Shown: positions 53,937 through 63,392, counted from the first letter of the stretch. The stretch: 64,000 nucleotides of DNA from Fusobacterium sp. IOR10 (GCF_010367435.1 NZ_WJWY01000008.1:21354-85353); one strand, 5' to 3'. Program-made: numbers and translations. The notes: generated by a model not told the origin, from the sequence alone.

Positions 53937-54851
53937 TTAAATATCACATATATTAAATGGTGTTCTTTGATATACATAATAATTTAGCCAGTTTGAATAT
54001 AGTAAATATGAGTGGGATTTCCACGTTGAAATTGGTTCCCTAGTTACATCATTTTCAGGAAAATAATTTAATGGAAGCTCAGGATTTTCACCCTTTTCCA
54101 CATCCCTTAAATATTCATTTTTCAAAGTATCTGCGTCATATTCAGAATGTCCAGATACAAATATCTGCCTTCCATCCTTTGACATTGCTAAATACACCCC
54201 TGCTTCCTTTGAAGTTGATAAAACCACTAAATTATCAACATTTTGAAAACTTTCAATATCAACAGTTGTATTTCTAGAATGGGGTACTAAAAATTCATGA
54301 TCAAAACCTCTCACCAAAGGAATTTTATCATCTACAATAGTGTGTTTAAAAATCCCATTTAATTTTTTATCTAAAAGTCTCTTGTTTATTCCATAGTTGT
54401 AGTAAAGCCCTGCTTGAGCTCCCCAACATATATGAAATGTTGAATATACATTGGTCTTTGACCACTTCATTATTTCACTTAATTCTTTCCAGTACATAAC
54501 CTCTTCATAATCTAGCTTTTCCACAGGTGCCCCTGTGATTATAAGCCCATCAAACTTTTTATCCTTTACTTCACTGAAAAATTTATAAAAGGACTCTAAA
54601 TGTTTTCTAGAAGTATTTTTGGATCTATAGCTTTCCATAGTAAGAAGAGTTATATTTATTTGTAGAGGAGTATTACTAAGTAATCTTAATAATTGCTCCT
54701 CTGTTTTTTCCTTAGTTGGCATTAAATTTAAAATAGCAATTTCCAAAGGTCTAATATCTTGTGTTTTTGCTCTTATATTATCCATCACAAAAATATTTTC
54801 ATCCTTTAAAACTTCTTTAGCTGGCAAATCTTTAAATATTTTTATCGGCAT
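53937..54851 (-). CDS. metA: Homoserine O-acetyltransferase (MetA family)
   Basis: A 304-residue MetA protein that acylates homoserine, the entry to methionine. The nucleophile is C142 ([10 protein letters not shown]) and the downstream GHSEYD holds the catalytic His and Glu. Residue 111, aligned with Escherichia coli MetA, is Glu (TGAPVEKL) where succinyl-CoA enzymes have Gly; Glu111 is the published mark of acetyl-CoA use, so O-acetylhomoserine is the probable product despite the common name succinyltransferase. The start [11 protein letters not shown] at 54851 has GGAGAG upstream. It pairs logically with the PLP enzyme nearby. Confidence 0.93.
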   Translation of the reverse strand: MPIKIFKDLPAKEVLKDENIFVMDNIRAKTQDIRPLEIAILNLMPTKEKTEEQLLRLLSNTPLQINITLLTMESYRSKNTSRKHLESFYKFFSEVKDKKFDGLIITGAPVEKLDYEEVMYWKELSEIMKWSKTNVYSTFHICWGAQAGLYYNYGINKRLLDKKLNGIFKHTIVDDKIPLVRGFDHEFLVPHSRNTTVDIESFQNVDNLVVLSTSKEAGVYLAMSKDGRQIFVSGHSEYDADTLKNEYLRDVEKGENPELPLNYFPENDVTREPISTWKSHSYLLYSNWLNYYVYQRTPFNICDI

Positions 54852-54917
54852 ATATGTCACTCTCCTAACTTTTTTATATTACCGACAATTCTATCACAAA
54901 GTGCTAGGAGAAGTCAC

Positions 54918-56126
54918 CTATTTTTTTCCTCTTAATAGAGCCTCTATTTTTATAGGTAGACCAAATAGATTGATAAATCCAGCTGCGTCCTTTTGATTAT
55001 ATACTTCATCCTCATCAAAAGTTGAGAAATCTTCTGAATATAAAGAACAATCTGATTCTAATCCTTGTAAAATAATATTTCCTTTATATAATTTTAATTT
55101 AACTGTTCCAGTTACAAATTCTTGTGTTTCATCAACAAAGGCTGATATTGATTTTCTATATTTTGTAAACCATTGACCATTATAAATTAATTTAGCCATA
55201 TCATTTGATAATTTTTCCTTAGCTTGAATTGTATCTCTATCAACACATAGTCTTTCTAGTTCTTCATGGGCAAAATATAATATAGTTCCTGCTGGAGTTT
55301 CATATACTCCACGGGATTTCATTCCAACTAGTCTGTTTTCAACTAAATCTATAACTCCAACCCCATGTTTTGCACCTAATTTATTTAATGTTTCAAGTAT
55401 TTTAAGACCCTTCATTTTTTCACCATTTAAAGCTACTGGAACACCCTTTTCAAAGTCTATATTTACATACTCAGCTTCATCACTTGCTTTTTCCAAAGGT
55501 TTTACCCATTGAAGTAATTCATCATAGTTAGGAGTATTTCCTGGATTTTCTAGATCTAATCCCTCATGACTTATATGGAAAATATTTTCATCTCTACTAT
55601 ATGAAGTTTTTTCATTAAAAGGTAGCTTAACTCCCTTTGATTTTAAATATTCTATTTCTTGTTTACGAGATTTTATATCCCAAATACGCCAAGGAGCTAT
55701 TATTTTCATATTTGGAGCTAGAGCTTTTATACCTAACTCGAATCTAACTTGATCGTTCCCTTTACCAGTGGCACCATGAACTATATAACTAGCTCCTTCT
55801 TTTTGAGCTATTTCAACTAATCCCTTTGATATAACTGGTCTTGCTATAGCTGTTCCAAGTAAGTATTTACCTTCATACTTTGCCCCTGCCTTTATCATTG
55901 GAAATATATATTCATCCACTAACTCTTGTTTTTTATCAACAGCGTAGAATTTTTTAGCTCCTATATGCTCTGCTTTTTCTCCCACAGCTTCAAAGTCTTC
56001 CTTTTGACCAACGTCAACTGAAACTGCAATAACGTCAAAATCATAATTTTCTTGTAGCCAAGGTACTATAACTGATGTATCTAATCCTCCTGAATATGCT
56101 AGTACAACCTTTTCTTTAGTTTCCAT
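54918..56126 (-). CDS. argG: Argininosuccinate synthase
   Basis: A 402-residue enzyme joining citrulline and aspartate with ATP in arginine synthesis. [16 protein letters not shown] is the PP-loop, and [17 protein letters not shown] and [15 protein letters not shown] are family motifs. It lies 17 bases after the binding-protein gene and under the same leader, with metA following 66 bases later. argH is not in the window. Confidence 0.96.
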   Translation of the reverse strand: METKEKVVLAYSGGLDTSVIVPWLQENYDFDVIAVSVDVGQKEDFEAVGEKAEHIGAKKFYAVDKKQELVDEYIFPMIKAGAKYEGKYLLGTAIARPVISKGLVEIAQKEGASYIVHGATGKGNDQVRFELGIKALAPNMKIIAPWRIWDIKSRKQEIEYLKSKGVKLPFNEKTSYSRDENIFHISHEGLDLENPGNTPNYDELLQWVKPLEKASDEAEYVNIDFEKGVPVALNGEKMKGLKILETLNKLGAKHGVGVIDLVENRLVGMKSRGVYETPAGTILYFAHEELERLCVDRDTIQAKEKLSNDMAKLIYNGQWFTKYRKSISAFVDETQEFVTGTVKLKLYKGNIILQGLESDCSLYSEDFSTFDEDEVYNQKDAAGFINLFGLPIKIEALLRGKK

Positions 56127-56143
56127 TATATATACTCTCCTTT

Positions 56144-56863
56144 TTAGTTAAAATATTTTTCCATTAATTCATCATAAGTTCCGTCTTCCATAAGTTCTTC
56201 AAGTGCTCCGTCTATTTCCTCTGTTAATTCATTATTATCCTTTGATACAGCTATAGCATATTCTTCCTTGTCTAAATCAGTATCAATTAATTTTAATCCT
56301 GTATTCTTTTTAATATAGTTTTTAGCTGGTTCTGAATCTAAAACAACAGCGTCTACTTTTTTAGCCTTAAGAGCCATTACACCTTCACCTGCTCCGTTAT
56401 ATCTTTTAACATCTACACCTTCTATTTTACTAACTGCAACATCTCCAGTATATCCTAATATAACTCCAACTGATTTTCCCTTCATGCTTTCTAAAGAGTC
56501 TATATCATTTGTTTCTTCATTAACTAAAATCTTTTGAGTTGAAGTGTAATAAGCTTGTGAGAAGTTAACAAATTTCTTTCTGTCATCAGTTGCAGTCATT
56601 CCTGCAATAATTACATCTAATTTATTACTTTGTAAAGCTGGTAATAATCCATCAAATGCCATATCCTTCCATTTAATTTCCTTTCCTATTTTTTCTCCTA
56701 TTTTTTCCATAAGCTCCACATCAAAACCTTTCATTTCACCATTTTCCAAATACTCAAATGGGAAAAACTCTGGATTAGTCCCAACATATATACTCTTACT
56801 GCCCTTTGCAAATGTAAAGGCACACATTAATATCATCCCACATAAAACTATTAATTTTTTCAT
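56144..56863 (-). CDS. Amino-acid ABC transporter substrate-binding protein (probable arginine)
   Basis: A 239-residue exported binding protein of the SBP3/HisJ type. A signal peptide ([19 protein letters not shown]) precedes [55 protein letters not shown] and [10 protein letters not shown]. The start at 56863 has GGAGGAAAT upstream; a longer frame to 56920 reaches into the terminator and is untranslated. Coupled to argG and to a leader peptide rich in Arg codons, so arginine (or citrulline/ornithine) is the likely ligand. No permease or ATPase gene is beside it. Confidence 0.88.
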   Translation of the reverse strand: MKKLIVLCGMILMCAFTFAKGSKSIYVGTNPEFFPFEYLENGEMKGFDVELMEKIGEKIGKEIKWKDMAFDGLLPALQSNKLDVIIAGMTATDDRKKFVNFSQAYYTSTQKILVNEETNDIDSLESMKGKSVGVILGYTGDVAVSKIEGVDVKRYNGAGEGVMALKAKKVDAVVLDSEPAKNYIKKNTGLKLIDTDLDKEEYAIAVSKDNNELTEEIDGALEELMEDGTYDELMEKYFN

Positions 56864-56894
56864 AAATTTCCTCCATATTTTTATTTTTAGGTAC

Positions 56895-56934
56895 AAAAAA
56901 ACAAGGTAACATATTTTCAAATGTTACCTTGTTA
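56895..56934 (-). terminator. Intrinsic terminator/attenuator upstream of the binding protein-argG genes
   Basis: On the minus strand AACAAGGTAACAT pairs with ATGTTACCTTGTT and seven T follow, 31 bases before the ATG at 56863. An alternative stem, CTTGTT (RNA from 56946-56941) with AACAAG (56933-56928), would use up the terminator's 5' arm. It lies after a leader peptide, so this is an attenuator. Confidence 0.85.
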
Positions 56935-56983
56935 AACATCAACAAGTTAATTAATTATTATGACTTCTCAAATTATATTATTT

Positions 56984-57082
56984 CTATAGGTAGGAGTTCA
57001 TAACATTATTAGCAACATTAAAAAAACTAGAATATTTGTTTTTACAAAGTCTCCTGCTCCTGATATTTACTACTAATAACAT
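56984..57082 (-). CDS. Arginine-containing leader peptide of the argG operon
   Basis: A 32-codon open frame (too short for usual gene lists) that reads MLLVVNIRSRRLCKNKYSSF and on to NSYL. AAGGAGGAAATCTT gives a strong ribosome site. Three of residues 8-11 are Arg (AGG AGC AGG AGA). It ends 50 bases before the terminator hairpin, and RNA CUCCU at 56996-56992 can pair with AGGAG in the Arg codons. All this fits a translation-controlled attenuator in which Arg shortage stalls the ribosome. That it is translated is inferred. Confidence 0.7.
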   Translation of the reverse strand: MLLVVNIRSRRLCKNKYSSFFNVANNVMNSYL

Positions 57083-57112
57083 AAGATTTCCTCCTTTTTT
57101 ATAATTTGAGTA

Positions 57113-57141
57113 ATTCTATCACAAATAAATTAACATGTCAA
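57113..57141 (-). promoter_or_regulatory. Promoter of the argG leader transcript
   Basis: On the minus strand a consensus TTGACA and TAGAAT with a 17-base spacer and TGA before the -10. It lies 31 bases upstream of the leader ATG, so the leader is transcribed. Confidence 0.85.
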
Positions 57142-57154
57142 ATTTTTTTGTATT

Positions 57155-57481
57155 TTAGAAAATTTTATTTAGCTCCTCTTCTATAAGAGTTAATAGTTCT
57201 TCTTCCACCAATACATCTTTATATTTATTATGTAATAGATGTTCAGCTTCCTTTATTACCTCTATTTCACTTGTATGATCCCCTCTAAATTTATCCTTAA
57301 ACAATCTTTTAGAAAGTTTGCTCATAAAGATTTTTACACTTTTTAAATTTCCCTTAACAACTTTCCCTGTTTCTATTTTTAACTCTGTATCTACAATTCT
57401 TCCCCTGTGTTTTTCCTTTTCATAATAATCATAATCACTAGTTCTTAAATACTTTTCAATTTCTAAATCTGTAATATACAT
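57155..57481 (-). CDS. Hypothetical protein
   Basis: A 108-residue soluble, charged protein (about one third Lys, Glu, Asp and Arg) with no membrane helix or signal peptide and no family I recognise. AAGGTGAG precedes the ATG. It ends 14 bases before the -35 of the argG leader promoter and follows the YheO-type regulator gene by 75 bases. Codon use matches its neighbours, so it is probably a real gene. Confidence 0.6.
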   Translation of the reverse strand: MYITDLEIEKYLRTSDYDYYEKEKHRGRIVDTELKIETGKVVKGNLKSVKIFMSKLSKRLFKDKFRGDHTSEIEVIKEAEHLLHNKYKDVLVEEELLTLIEEELNKIF

Positions 57482-57556
57482 AATCTCACCTTCTTTTTTT
57501 GGAGTTACCCTATATATACAATATTAATCTATAAAAATCAACATGTCCCACAGTAA

Positions 57557-58189
57557 TTATTTAGCTATATCTATACCAAACTCTTTTAAATAATTATATA
57601 TTGTGTACCTTGATATATTCATTTTTAAAGCAACAGTTTGAATACTTTTTTTTAGGGAAAATCCCCCATTGTCACTTATATATTTAACAAGCTCCATTCT
57701 TTCTTTTTTATTCATTTCCTTAACTGGTTTTCCTATTGTTCTAAGTCCCTCTTCAAATATTTCAAGAATAACCTTTTCATTGGGATTTTCATTAATAGCT
57801 TTGGAAACATCAATTCCTGTTTTTATAATGTCAAATATTGCATTTTGTGCAATTGAAAGTTTTGTGAAATCAAAGTTTATACCTAAAACATAATGAAAAT
57901 TATCAGATTTAAAATGAAAAGTTGTTGATTTTATCATTCTTCCATCAGTTGTTTTACCTAAACAATTGTATAAATCCTTTCCATTTCTCATATCATCTAG
58001 ATTATATATTCCTAAAAGGTTTAACTTATCCCCTTTTTTTCTTCCAGTTACATGTCCATTGTAAATAGAAGCCACAATACAGTCTTCAGTATTAAAATCA
58101 TGGATTATTGTTTCACATTCTGATCCAAACATAACTGAAATCCCATTTGCTAGATTGTCTAAAAATTTAAAGGCCTCTTTTCTATCCAT
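57557..58189 (-). CDS. YheO-type PAS/HTH transcriptional regulator
   Basis: A 210-residue regulator. Residues about 5-115 form a YheO-like PAS domain (VMFGSECETIIHDFNTEDCIVASIYNGHVTGR) and the last 60 a helix-turn-helix (GGFSLKKSIQTVALKMNISRYTIYNYLKEFGID). Proteins of this type regulate amino-acid-related genes in some bacteria; the closeness to the argG operon is suggestive but not proof. GAGGAGAAAAGCT precedes the ATG. Confidence 0.8.
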   Translation of the reverse strand: MDRKEAFKFLDNLANGISVMFGSECETIIHDFNTEDCIVASIYNGHVTGRKKGDKLNLLGIYNLDDMRNGKDLYNCLGKTTDGRMIKSTTFHFKSDNFHYVLGINFDFTKLSIAQNAIFDIIKTGIDVSKAINENPNEKVILEIFEEGLRTIGKPVKEMNKKERMELVKYISDNGGFSLKKSIQTVALKMNISRYTIYNYLKEFGIDIAK

Positions 58190-58243
58190 AGCTTTTCTCC
58201 TCTTAAAAATATTTTCTTCCTAATATGATACTTTTAAATAGAA

Positions 58244-60067
58244 TTATTTAGATAAAATTTTATTTAATTTCTCAGCAAATTTTATTGGATTTTCTATTTT
58301 AAATCCTTCAATTAAAAGTGCTTGATCATATAATATTTCTAGTAAGTCTGAAGCTTCCTCATCATTTGCATTTTTTAATTTTTCAAATAGAGGATGTTCT
58401 GGATTTAATTCCAATATTTTTTCAGCTTTAACTTTATCATTTCCAGGCATTTGAGAAAGAGTTTTTTCCATTTCTAGAGAAATTTCTCCCTTTGAAGTCA
58501 TTGCCACAGCTGAAGAACCTAGGTTATTTCCTAGTTTTACCTCTGCTATTTTATCCCCTAATAATTCTTTAAATTTATCAAGTGTAGTTTTATTTTCCTT
58601 TTCCAAATCCTCATCTTTTTTTGCTTCCTCTTCATTTAATTTAAAGTCAGAGGCAGTTATTGATTTAAATTTCTTTCCACTGTATTCAGACAATGTTTTT
58701 ATTGTAAATTCATCTATTCTATCTGTAAAGTATAATATTTCAAATCCCTTTTCTTTTAACGCTTTTAATTTAGGAAGAGATTTTACCATTTCTTCACTTT
58801 CTCCAGTTACATAGAAGATACTTTCTTGATCACTTGGCATTCTATCAACATATTCTTTAAATGTTACATATTTATCTTCAAATGATGATTTAAATATTAC
58901 TAAATCTTTTAATTTTTCTTTGTTTAAACCAAATAACTCTTGAATTCCAAATTTAATTGTTTGTCCAAATATTTCCCAGAATTTAATGTATTTTTCCCTA
59001 TCAGTTTTTAGTAGTTTAGAGAATTCCCCTAGAATTTTCTTTTCTAAATTTTTAGATATTTTACTTAGTTCATTGTTTTGTTGTAAAATTTCCCTTGAAA
59101 TATTTAAAGATAGGTTATCAGTGTCAACTACACCCTTTAAGAATCTTAAATATTCTGGAACTAAGTTCTCAGCTGATTCCATTATAAATACATTTTTGCA
59201 ATATAGTTGTAATCCTCTTTTATAGTCTTTAGTATAGAAGTCCATTGGAGTTCTATCAGGTACAAATAAAACTGCATTGTATTCTAAAGATCCTTGAACC
59301 TTAAAATTAAAACTCATTAAAGGATTTTCTGTATCAAAGAATGTTGATTTATAAAATTCATTGTACATTTCATCTGTAATATCTTTTTTATCTAATTTCC
59401 ATAGTGGTTTTTCATTATTTAGTTTTTCTTCCCCTAACATTACTGGGTATTTTATAGAACCTGAATGTTTTTTAACAAGGGATTTTAATCTGTATTCCTC
59501 TGCAAAATCCTTGTCATCTTCTTTTAAATGTAAGATAATCTTTGTTCCTCTTACTAGATCTTCAAGATTTTCAACTTCTTCTATTTCATATGTTCCATCT
59601 CCATTTGATAACCATTTTACAGTTGTTTTAGATAATGGAGATTTAGTTAATAAAGTTATCTCATCAGCTACCATAAATGCTGAATAGAATCCAACACCAA
59701 ATTGTCCTATTATATCTAAATCTTTATTCTCCTTTGCCTCTTTAATTTTTTCTAAAAAAGCCTTTGATCCTGATTTAGCTATTGTTCCTATATTTTCATT
59801 AACTTCTTCAAAGGTCATTCCAATACCATTGTCTTGAATTTCCAATGTTCCCTTATCTTTATCTCCCTTTAATACTATTTTAAAATCTTTTCCATCATTT
59901 AATAACTCAACATTAGTTAAAGAATTAAATTTTAATTTATCTATTGCATCACTTGAGTTTGATATAAGTTCCCTTATAAATATCTCCTTATTACTATAAA
60001 TAGAATGAACCATAAGATTTAATAGCTCTTTAGTTTCTGCTTGAAAATTTTGTGTTTCTTTTCTCAT
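58244..60067 (-). CDS. htpG: Hsp90-family molecular chaperone HtpG
   Basis: A 607-residue ATP-dependent chaperone. N-terminal ATPase motifs ELISNSSDAIDKL, EIQDNGIGMTFEEV and IGQFGVGFYSAFMVADE are intact; the middle and C-terminal dimerization domains are full length. The leader has a CIRCE element, so HrcA should repress it outside heat shock. GGAGG lies before the ATG. Confidence 0.96.
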   Translation of the reverse strand: MRKETQNFQAETKELLNLMVHSIYSNKEIFIRELISNSSDAIDKLKFNSLTNVELLNDGKDFKIVLKGDKDKGTLEIQDNGIGMTFEEVNENIGTIAKSGSKAFLEKIKEAKENKDLDIIGQFGVGFYSAFMVADEITLLTKSPLSKTTVKWLSNGDGTYEIEEVENLEDLVRGTKIILHLKEDDKDFAEEYRLKSLVKKHSGSIKYPVMLGEEKLNNEKPLWKLDKKDITDEMYNEFYKSTFFDTENPLMSFNFKVQGSLEYNAVLFVPDRTPMDFYTKDYKRGLQLYCKNVFIMESAENLVPEYLRFLKGVVDTDNLSLNISREILQQNNELSKISKNLEKKILGEFSKLLKTDREKYIKFWEIFGQTIKFGIQELFGLNKEKLKDLVIFKSSFEDKYVTFKEYVDRMPSDQESIFYVTGESEEMVKSLPKLKALKEKGFEILYFTDRIDEFTIKTLSEYSGKKFKSITASDFKLNEEEAKKDEDLEKENKTTLDKFKELLGDKIAEVKLGNNLGSSAVAMTSKGEISLEMEKTLSQMPGNDKVKAEKILELNPEHPLFEKLKNANDEEASDLLEILYDQALLIEGFKIENPIKFAEKLNKILSK

Positions 60068-60089
60068 TGTAATTCTCCTCCTATTTTTT

Positions 60090-60116
60090 TTAGCACTCGT
60101 GGCGTTTAACTGCTAA
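60090..60116 (-). promoter_or_regulatory. CIRCE element (HrcA operator) upstream of htpG
   Basis: TTAGCACTC-N9-AACTGCTAA (plus strand) matches the CIRCE arms TTAGCACTC and GAGTGCTAA at 9 of 9 and 7 of 9 positions with the right spacer. It sits just after the promoter and before the ATG. Confidence 0.85.
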
Positions 60117-60120
60117 TGTT

Positions 60121-60149
60121 AAAATACCATATATTTTTTATAGTGTCAA
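60121..60149 (-). promoter_or_regulatory. Promoter of htpG
   Basis: On the minus strand TTGACA and TATTTT with a 17-base spacer, directly upstream of the CIRCE element. Confidence 0.75.
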
Positions 60150-60237
60150 TACCTAAAAACTATTATTCCCTTCTTTTAATTAAACTCAGAATATAGTATA
60201 ATAATAGGGAAAATATATATTAAAAGGAAGTACTACT

Positions 60238-61539
60238 ATGAATATCAAAAAGAGAATTATCTCTATAATATCTGAAACTGAAAAAGGAAAATATTCAAAT
60301 ATTGCCCTAAATGAATATTTTAAGGCTAATCCCCTAAGTGCCAAAGAAAGAGGCTTTATAACAGAGGTTTTTTATGGGGTTATTAGAAATAAAATTTTTC
60401 TAGATACTATGATTGATAAAAGAGTTACAGTGATAAAAAAGGATTGGCTTAGACAACTTCTAAGAATTTCAATTTATCAAATAACTTTTATGGACAGTGA
60501 CGAAGCTGGTGTTGTTTGGGAAGGAGCTGAACTTGCAAAAAGAAAATTCAGTAATCCCCTTGGAAAATTTGTAAATGGAGTTTTAAGAAGTTATTTAAGA
60601 GATAAAGAAAAGGAAATTGAAAATCTTAGAGATGAACATAAATTAAATATTTTATACTCTTATCCAAAATGGTTCTACAAAAAAATGGAATCTGAATATG
60701 GAAAGGATTGTGAAAATGTTTTAAAATCCCTAAAAAAAATACCTTATCTTTCTGTAAGAGTAAACACTTTAAAATATTCAACTGAAGAATTTGAAAAACT
60801 TCTTGAAGCAGAACATATAAATATAATGAAAAAAATAGATACTGTTTACTATATTGATTCTGGAATAGTTATATACTTTAAGGAATTTAAGGAAGGAAAA
60901 ATAATAGCTCAAGATGGTTCTTCTTATTTAGCTGTTAAATTACTAGACCCTAAACCTGGAGAGAGAGTTTTAGACACTTGTTCTGCACCTGGTAGTAAAA
61001 CTGTTTTAATTGGAGAATTAATGAAAAACCAAGGGGAAATCCTAGCTTTGGACATATATCCTCATAAATTAAAATTAATAGAAAACAATGCTAAAAAAAT
61101 GGGAATAGACATTATTACAGCAGTTAAAATGGACGCTGTTAAAGTTAAAGAACAGGGAAAAAAATTTGATAAAATTTTAGTTGATGCCCCTTGCAGTGGT
61201 TATGGAGTTATTAGAAAAAAACCTGAGGCTCTTTACAATAAGGATATGAACAATGTTAATGAGCTTTCTGCCCTTCAATATAATATTTTAGATTCTGCTA
61301 GTAAGGTTCTAAAGGATGATGGGGAATTAGTTTACAGTACTTGTACAATAACAAAGGAAGAAAACACTGATAATATTGCTAAATTTTTAGAAAATAACCC
61401 TGACTTTGAAAGTGTTAAGGTTGAGATTCCTTCAAATGTAAAGGGAGAATATGACGATTTTAACGGATTCTTAATAAACTATAAGGAAGAGGTTCTTGAT
61501 AACTTTTATATTATCAAACTTAGAAAAAAGAAAAATTAA
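60238..61539 (+). CDS. rsmB: 16S rRNA (cytosine-967-C5)-methyltransferase RsmB
   Basis: A 433-residue RNA methyltransferase. An N-terminal NusB-like RNA-binding domain (residues 1-135, REDKEKEI... ) is followed by a SAM domain with DTCSAPGSKTVLIGEL, DAPCSGYGVIRKKPEALY (catalytic Cys in PCSG) and VYSTCTITKEEN (second Cys). It methylates C967 of 16S rRNA. AAGGAAG precedes the ATG. It probably shares a transcript with the next gene, 24 bases downstream. Confidence 0.93.
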   Translation: MNIKKRIISIISETEKGKYSNIALNEYFKANPLSAKERGFITEVFYGVIRNKIFLDTMIDKRVTVIKKDWLRQLLRISIYQITFMDSDEAGVVWEGAELAKRKFSNPLGKFVNGVLRSYLRDKEKEIENLRDEHKLNILYSYPKWFYKKMESEYGKDCENVLKSLKKIPYLSVRVNTLKYSTEEFEKLLEAEHINIMKKIDTVYYIDSGIVIYFKEFKEGKIIAQDGSSYLAVKLLDPKPGERVLDTCSAPGSKTVLIGELMKNQGEILALDIYPHKLKLIENNAKKMGIDIITAVKMDAVKVKEQGKKFDKILVDAPCSGYGVIRKKPEALYNKDMNNVNELSALQYNILDSASKVLKDDGELVYSTCTITKEENTDNIAKFLENNPDFESVKVEIPSNVKGEYDDFNGFLINYKEEVLDNFYIIKLRKKKN

Positions 61540-61563
61540 TGCTAATATGTTTTAGGAGGAAAA

Positions 61564-62223
61564 ATGCTTGAAGAATTAAAAGAAGCTAATGAATATGTTA
61601 TTAGCAAAATTAAAGAAGAAGATACCCTTATATTGGAAATGGAAGAATTTGCTAAAAAAGAAAATGTTCCAATTGTAACTAAAGAAGTTGCTAAATATTT
61701 GGAATTTATGGTGAACATGAATAAAAGTAAAAATATACTAGAAATAGGTACTGCAATTGGTTATTCTGGTATTCTTATGGGAAATATTGCTAAAAAATAT
61801 AATGGGAAACTTACTACAATAGAAATTGATGAAACTAGATTTGCTCAAGCTAAGGAAAATTTTAAGAAATCAGGACTTACAAATGTTAACATGATACTTG
61901 GAGATGCTTTAACAGAAATACCAAAATTAAATGAAAAATTTGATTTTGTCTTTATTGATGCTTCTAAAGGTCAATACAAAAGATTTTTTCAAGATTCATA
62001 TAAATTATTAGAGGATGATGGAATTATTTTCATAGATAACATTATGTTCAGGGGATATTTATACAAGGAATATCCAAAAAGATTTAAAACTATAGTTAGA
62101 AGATTAAATGAATTTATTGACTACCTTTATGAAATATATCCAAGCTTTACATTATTACCCTTTGGGGATGGAGTTGGTCTGATACAAAATGAAATCAGGA
62201 AAAATCACACTAATGAAGAATAA
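61564..62223 (+). CDS. Class I SAM-dependent O-methyltransferase (TrmR/YrrM-like)
   Basis: A 219-residue methyltransferase of the COG4122 group: NILEIGTAIGYSGILMGNIA is motif I, LTTIEIDETRFAQA motif II, DFVFIDASKGQYKRFF the metal-site region. Bacillus TrmR in this group methylates 5-hydroxyuridine in tRNA; catechol-type O-methyltransferases are the other relatives. AGGAGG lies before the ATG and the gene ends in a terminator. Confidence 0.88.
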   Translation: MLEELKEANEYVISKIKEEDTLILEMEEFAKKENVPIVTKEVAKYLEFMVNMNKSKNILEIGTAIGYSGILMGNIAKKYNGKLTTIEIDETRFAQAKENFKKSGLTNVNMILGDALTEIPKLNEKFDFVFIDASKGQYKRFFQDSYKLLEDDGIIFIDNIMFRGYLYKEYPKRFKTIVRRLNEFIDYLYEIYPSFTLLPFGDGVGLIQNEIRKNHTNEE

Positions 62224-62241
62224 TTCAAAATTACAAATCCT

Positions 62242-62272
62242 AAGCCAGTCTTATTATAGACTGGCTTTATTT
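62242..62272 (+). terminator. Rho-independent terminator after the O-methyltransferase gene
   Basis: AAGCCAGTC pairs with GACTGGCTT around an 8-base loop, followed by TATTTTTA. Confidence 0.9.
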
Positions 62273-62292
62273 TTATACAATTAATTTAATAA

Positions 62293-62321
62293 TTGACAAA
62301 CATAAAAAAAAATAGTATTAT
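62293..62321 (+). promoter_or_regulatory. Promoter of the permease-arsR pair, with operator repeats after it
   Basis: A consensus TTGACA and TATTAT with a 17-base spacer. Just after (62322-62355) lie direct repeats CTTATGTGC and CTTATGAGC, 18 bases apart, a plausible ArsR-type regulator site. Confidence 0.75.
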
Positions 62322-62373
62322 CTTATGTGCTTAATAGCGCTTATGAGCATATAAAAATTATGGAGGTTTTAAA

Positions 62374-63342
62374 ATGAATGAACAATTTAAGATAGCCCTT
62401 GGAGAATTTTGGCATGTTGGCTCTGCACTTATTATTATTATAGGGGTTATCTCAATTTTTACAGGATTTGTTAAGGAATATATCCCCCAAGAAAAATTCC
62501 AAAAAAAATTAAAGGGTCAAAAAACTGTACAAGGTGCTATAACTGGAGCATCAATTGGTATATTAACACCTTTTTGTAGTGCTTCTATGGTTCCAGTTGC
62601 AATGGGAATGATTGAAATGTCTGCTCCCTTTACAACTGTACTACCATTTTTAATTTCAGCACCACTTTCAAATTTTGTTGTAGTTGGAATAATCTTTGGT
62701 GCCTTTGGATTTAAAGTTGCCCTTATATATTTTTTATGGACTTTTTGTGGAGCAATTCTAGCTGGGCTTACAGTGGGACGTAGTAGAGTAAAGTATCAAG
62801 TGAAAAATTTAGCAGAAATAGCTGCAAGTAAAAAAAGCACTAGCTCATGTGGTGAATCAAATAATCAACCTAAAAGTTGTTGTGCCACTGTTAAGAAAAG
62901 CACATGTTGTGGATCTGCACCTAGCAATGAAAATAGAGACAAAGTAAAGGGAGCTATGAAGTTTGCAGGGGCATTATTTAAACAAATTGCTCCATATGCT
63001 TTAATAGGTGCTGCTATAAGTGGTATTGCCCTAGCCTTTATTCCAAATACTATTGTTGAGCAATATGCTGGGGGAGACTCATGGTTTGCTATTCCAATAG
63101 CTGCAGCAATAGGTATCCCTTTATATTTAAGAATTGAAATGGCCATTCCTCTTTTAGGAACATTGCTTACAAAGGGAATGAGCATGGGAGCTGCTATAGC
63201 TCTTTTAATTGGAGGTACTGGAGCTAGTTTACCAGAGCTTGCAATTTTATCTTCAATGTTAAAACCAAAGGGAATTGCAGCCTTTGCAATAACAGTATTT
63301 TTCATTGCAACTTCTGGTGGGATATTTTTTATGTTCATTTAG
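62374..63342 (+). CDS. ArsP/SO_0444-type metal(loid) permease
   Basis: A 322-residue membrane protein of the DUF318 permease family: about eight helices in two halves, with a first-half signature ILTPFCSASMVPVAMG and a related second half (GIPLYLRIEMAIPLLGTLL). Between the halves lies a cytoplasmic loop rich in Cys (SCGESNN, SCCAT, STCCGSA near residues 155-185), probably a metal site. It is followed by an ArsR-family gene, so it probably exports arsenicals, copper or zinc. Start has GGAGGTTTTAAA. Confidence 0.85.
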   Translation: MNEQFKIALGEFWHVGSALIIIIGVISIFTGFVKEYIPQEKFQKKLKGQKTVQGAITGASIGILTPFCSASMVPVAMGMIEMSAPFTTVLPFLISAPLSNFVVVGIIFGAFGFKVALIYFLWTFCGAILAGLTVGRSRVKYQVKNLAEIAASKKSTSSCGESNNQPKSCCATVKKSTCCGSAPSNENRDKVKGAMKFAGALFKQIAPYALIGAAISGIALAFIPNTIVEQYAGGDSWFAIPIAAAIGIPLYLRIEMAIPLLGTLLTKGMSMGAAIALLIGGTGASLPELAILSSMLKPKGIAAFAITVFFIATSGGIFFMFI

Positions 63343-63392
63343 ATAGGGTGTAGCTACCTCTTTACAAATTAATTTAAAAGCTGTATACTATG

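Noticed and set aside
54852..54917. A second SAM riboswitch upstream of metA
   Set aside because: The gap is only 66 bases and lacks S-box core sequences.
56864..56920. N-terminal extension of the binding protein to 56920
   Set aside because: It runs through the terminator hairpin; the ATG at 56863 has a proper ribosome site and gives a clean signal peptide.
56895..57110. T-box or lysine/arginine riboswitch upstream of argG
   Set aside because: No T-box NTTGGNACC motif or other known aptamer core was seen; the short ORF plus terminator explains the region better.
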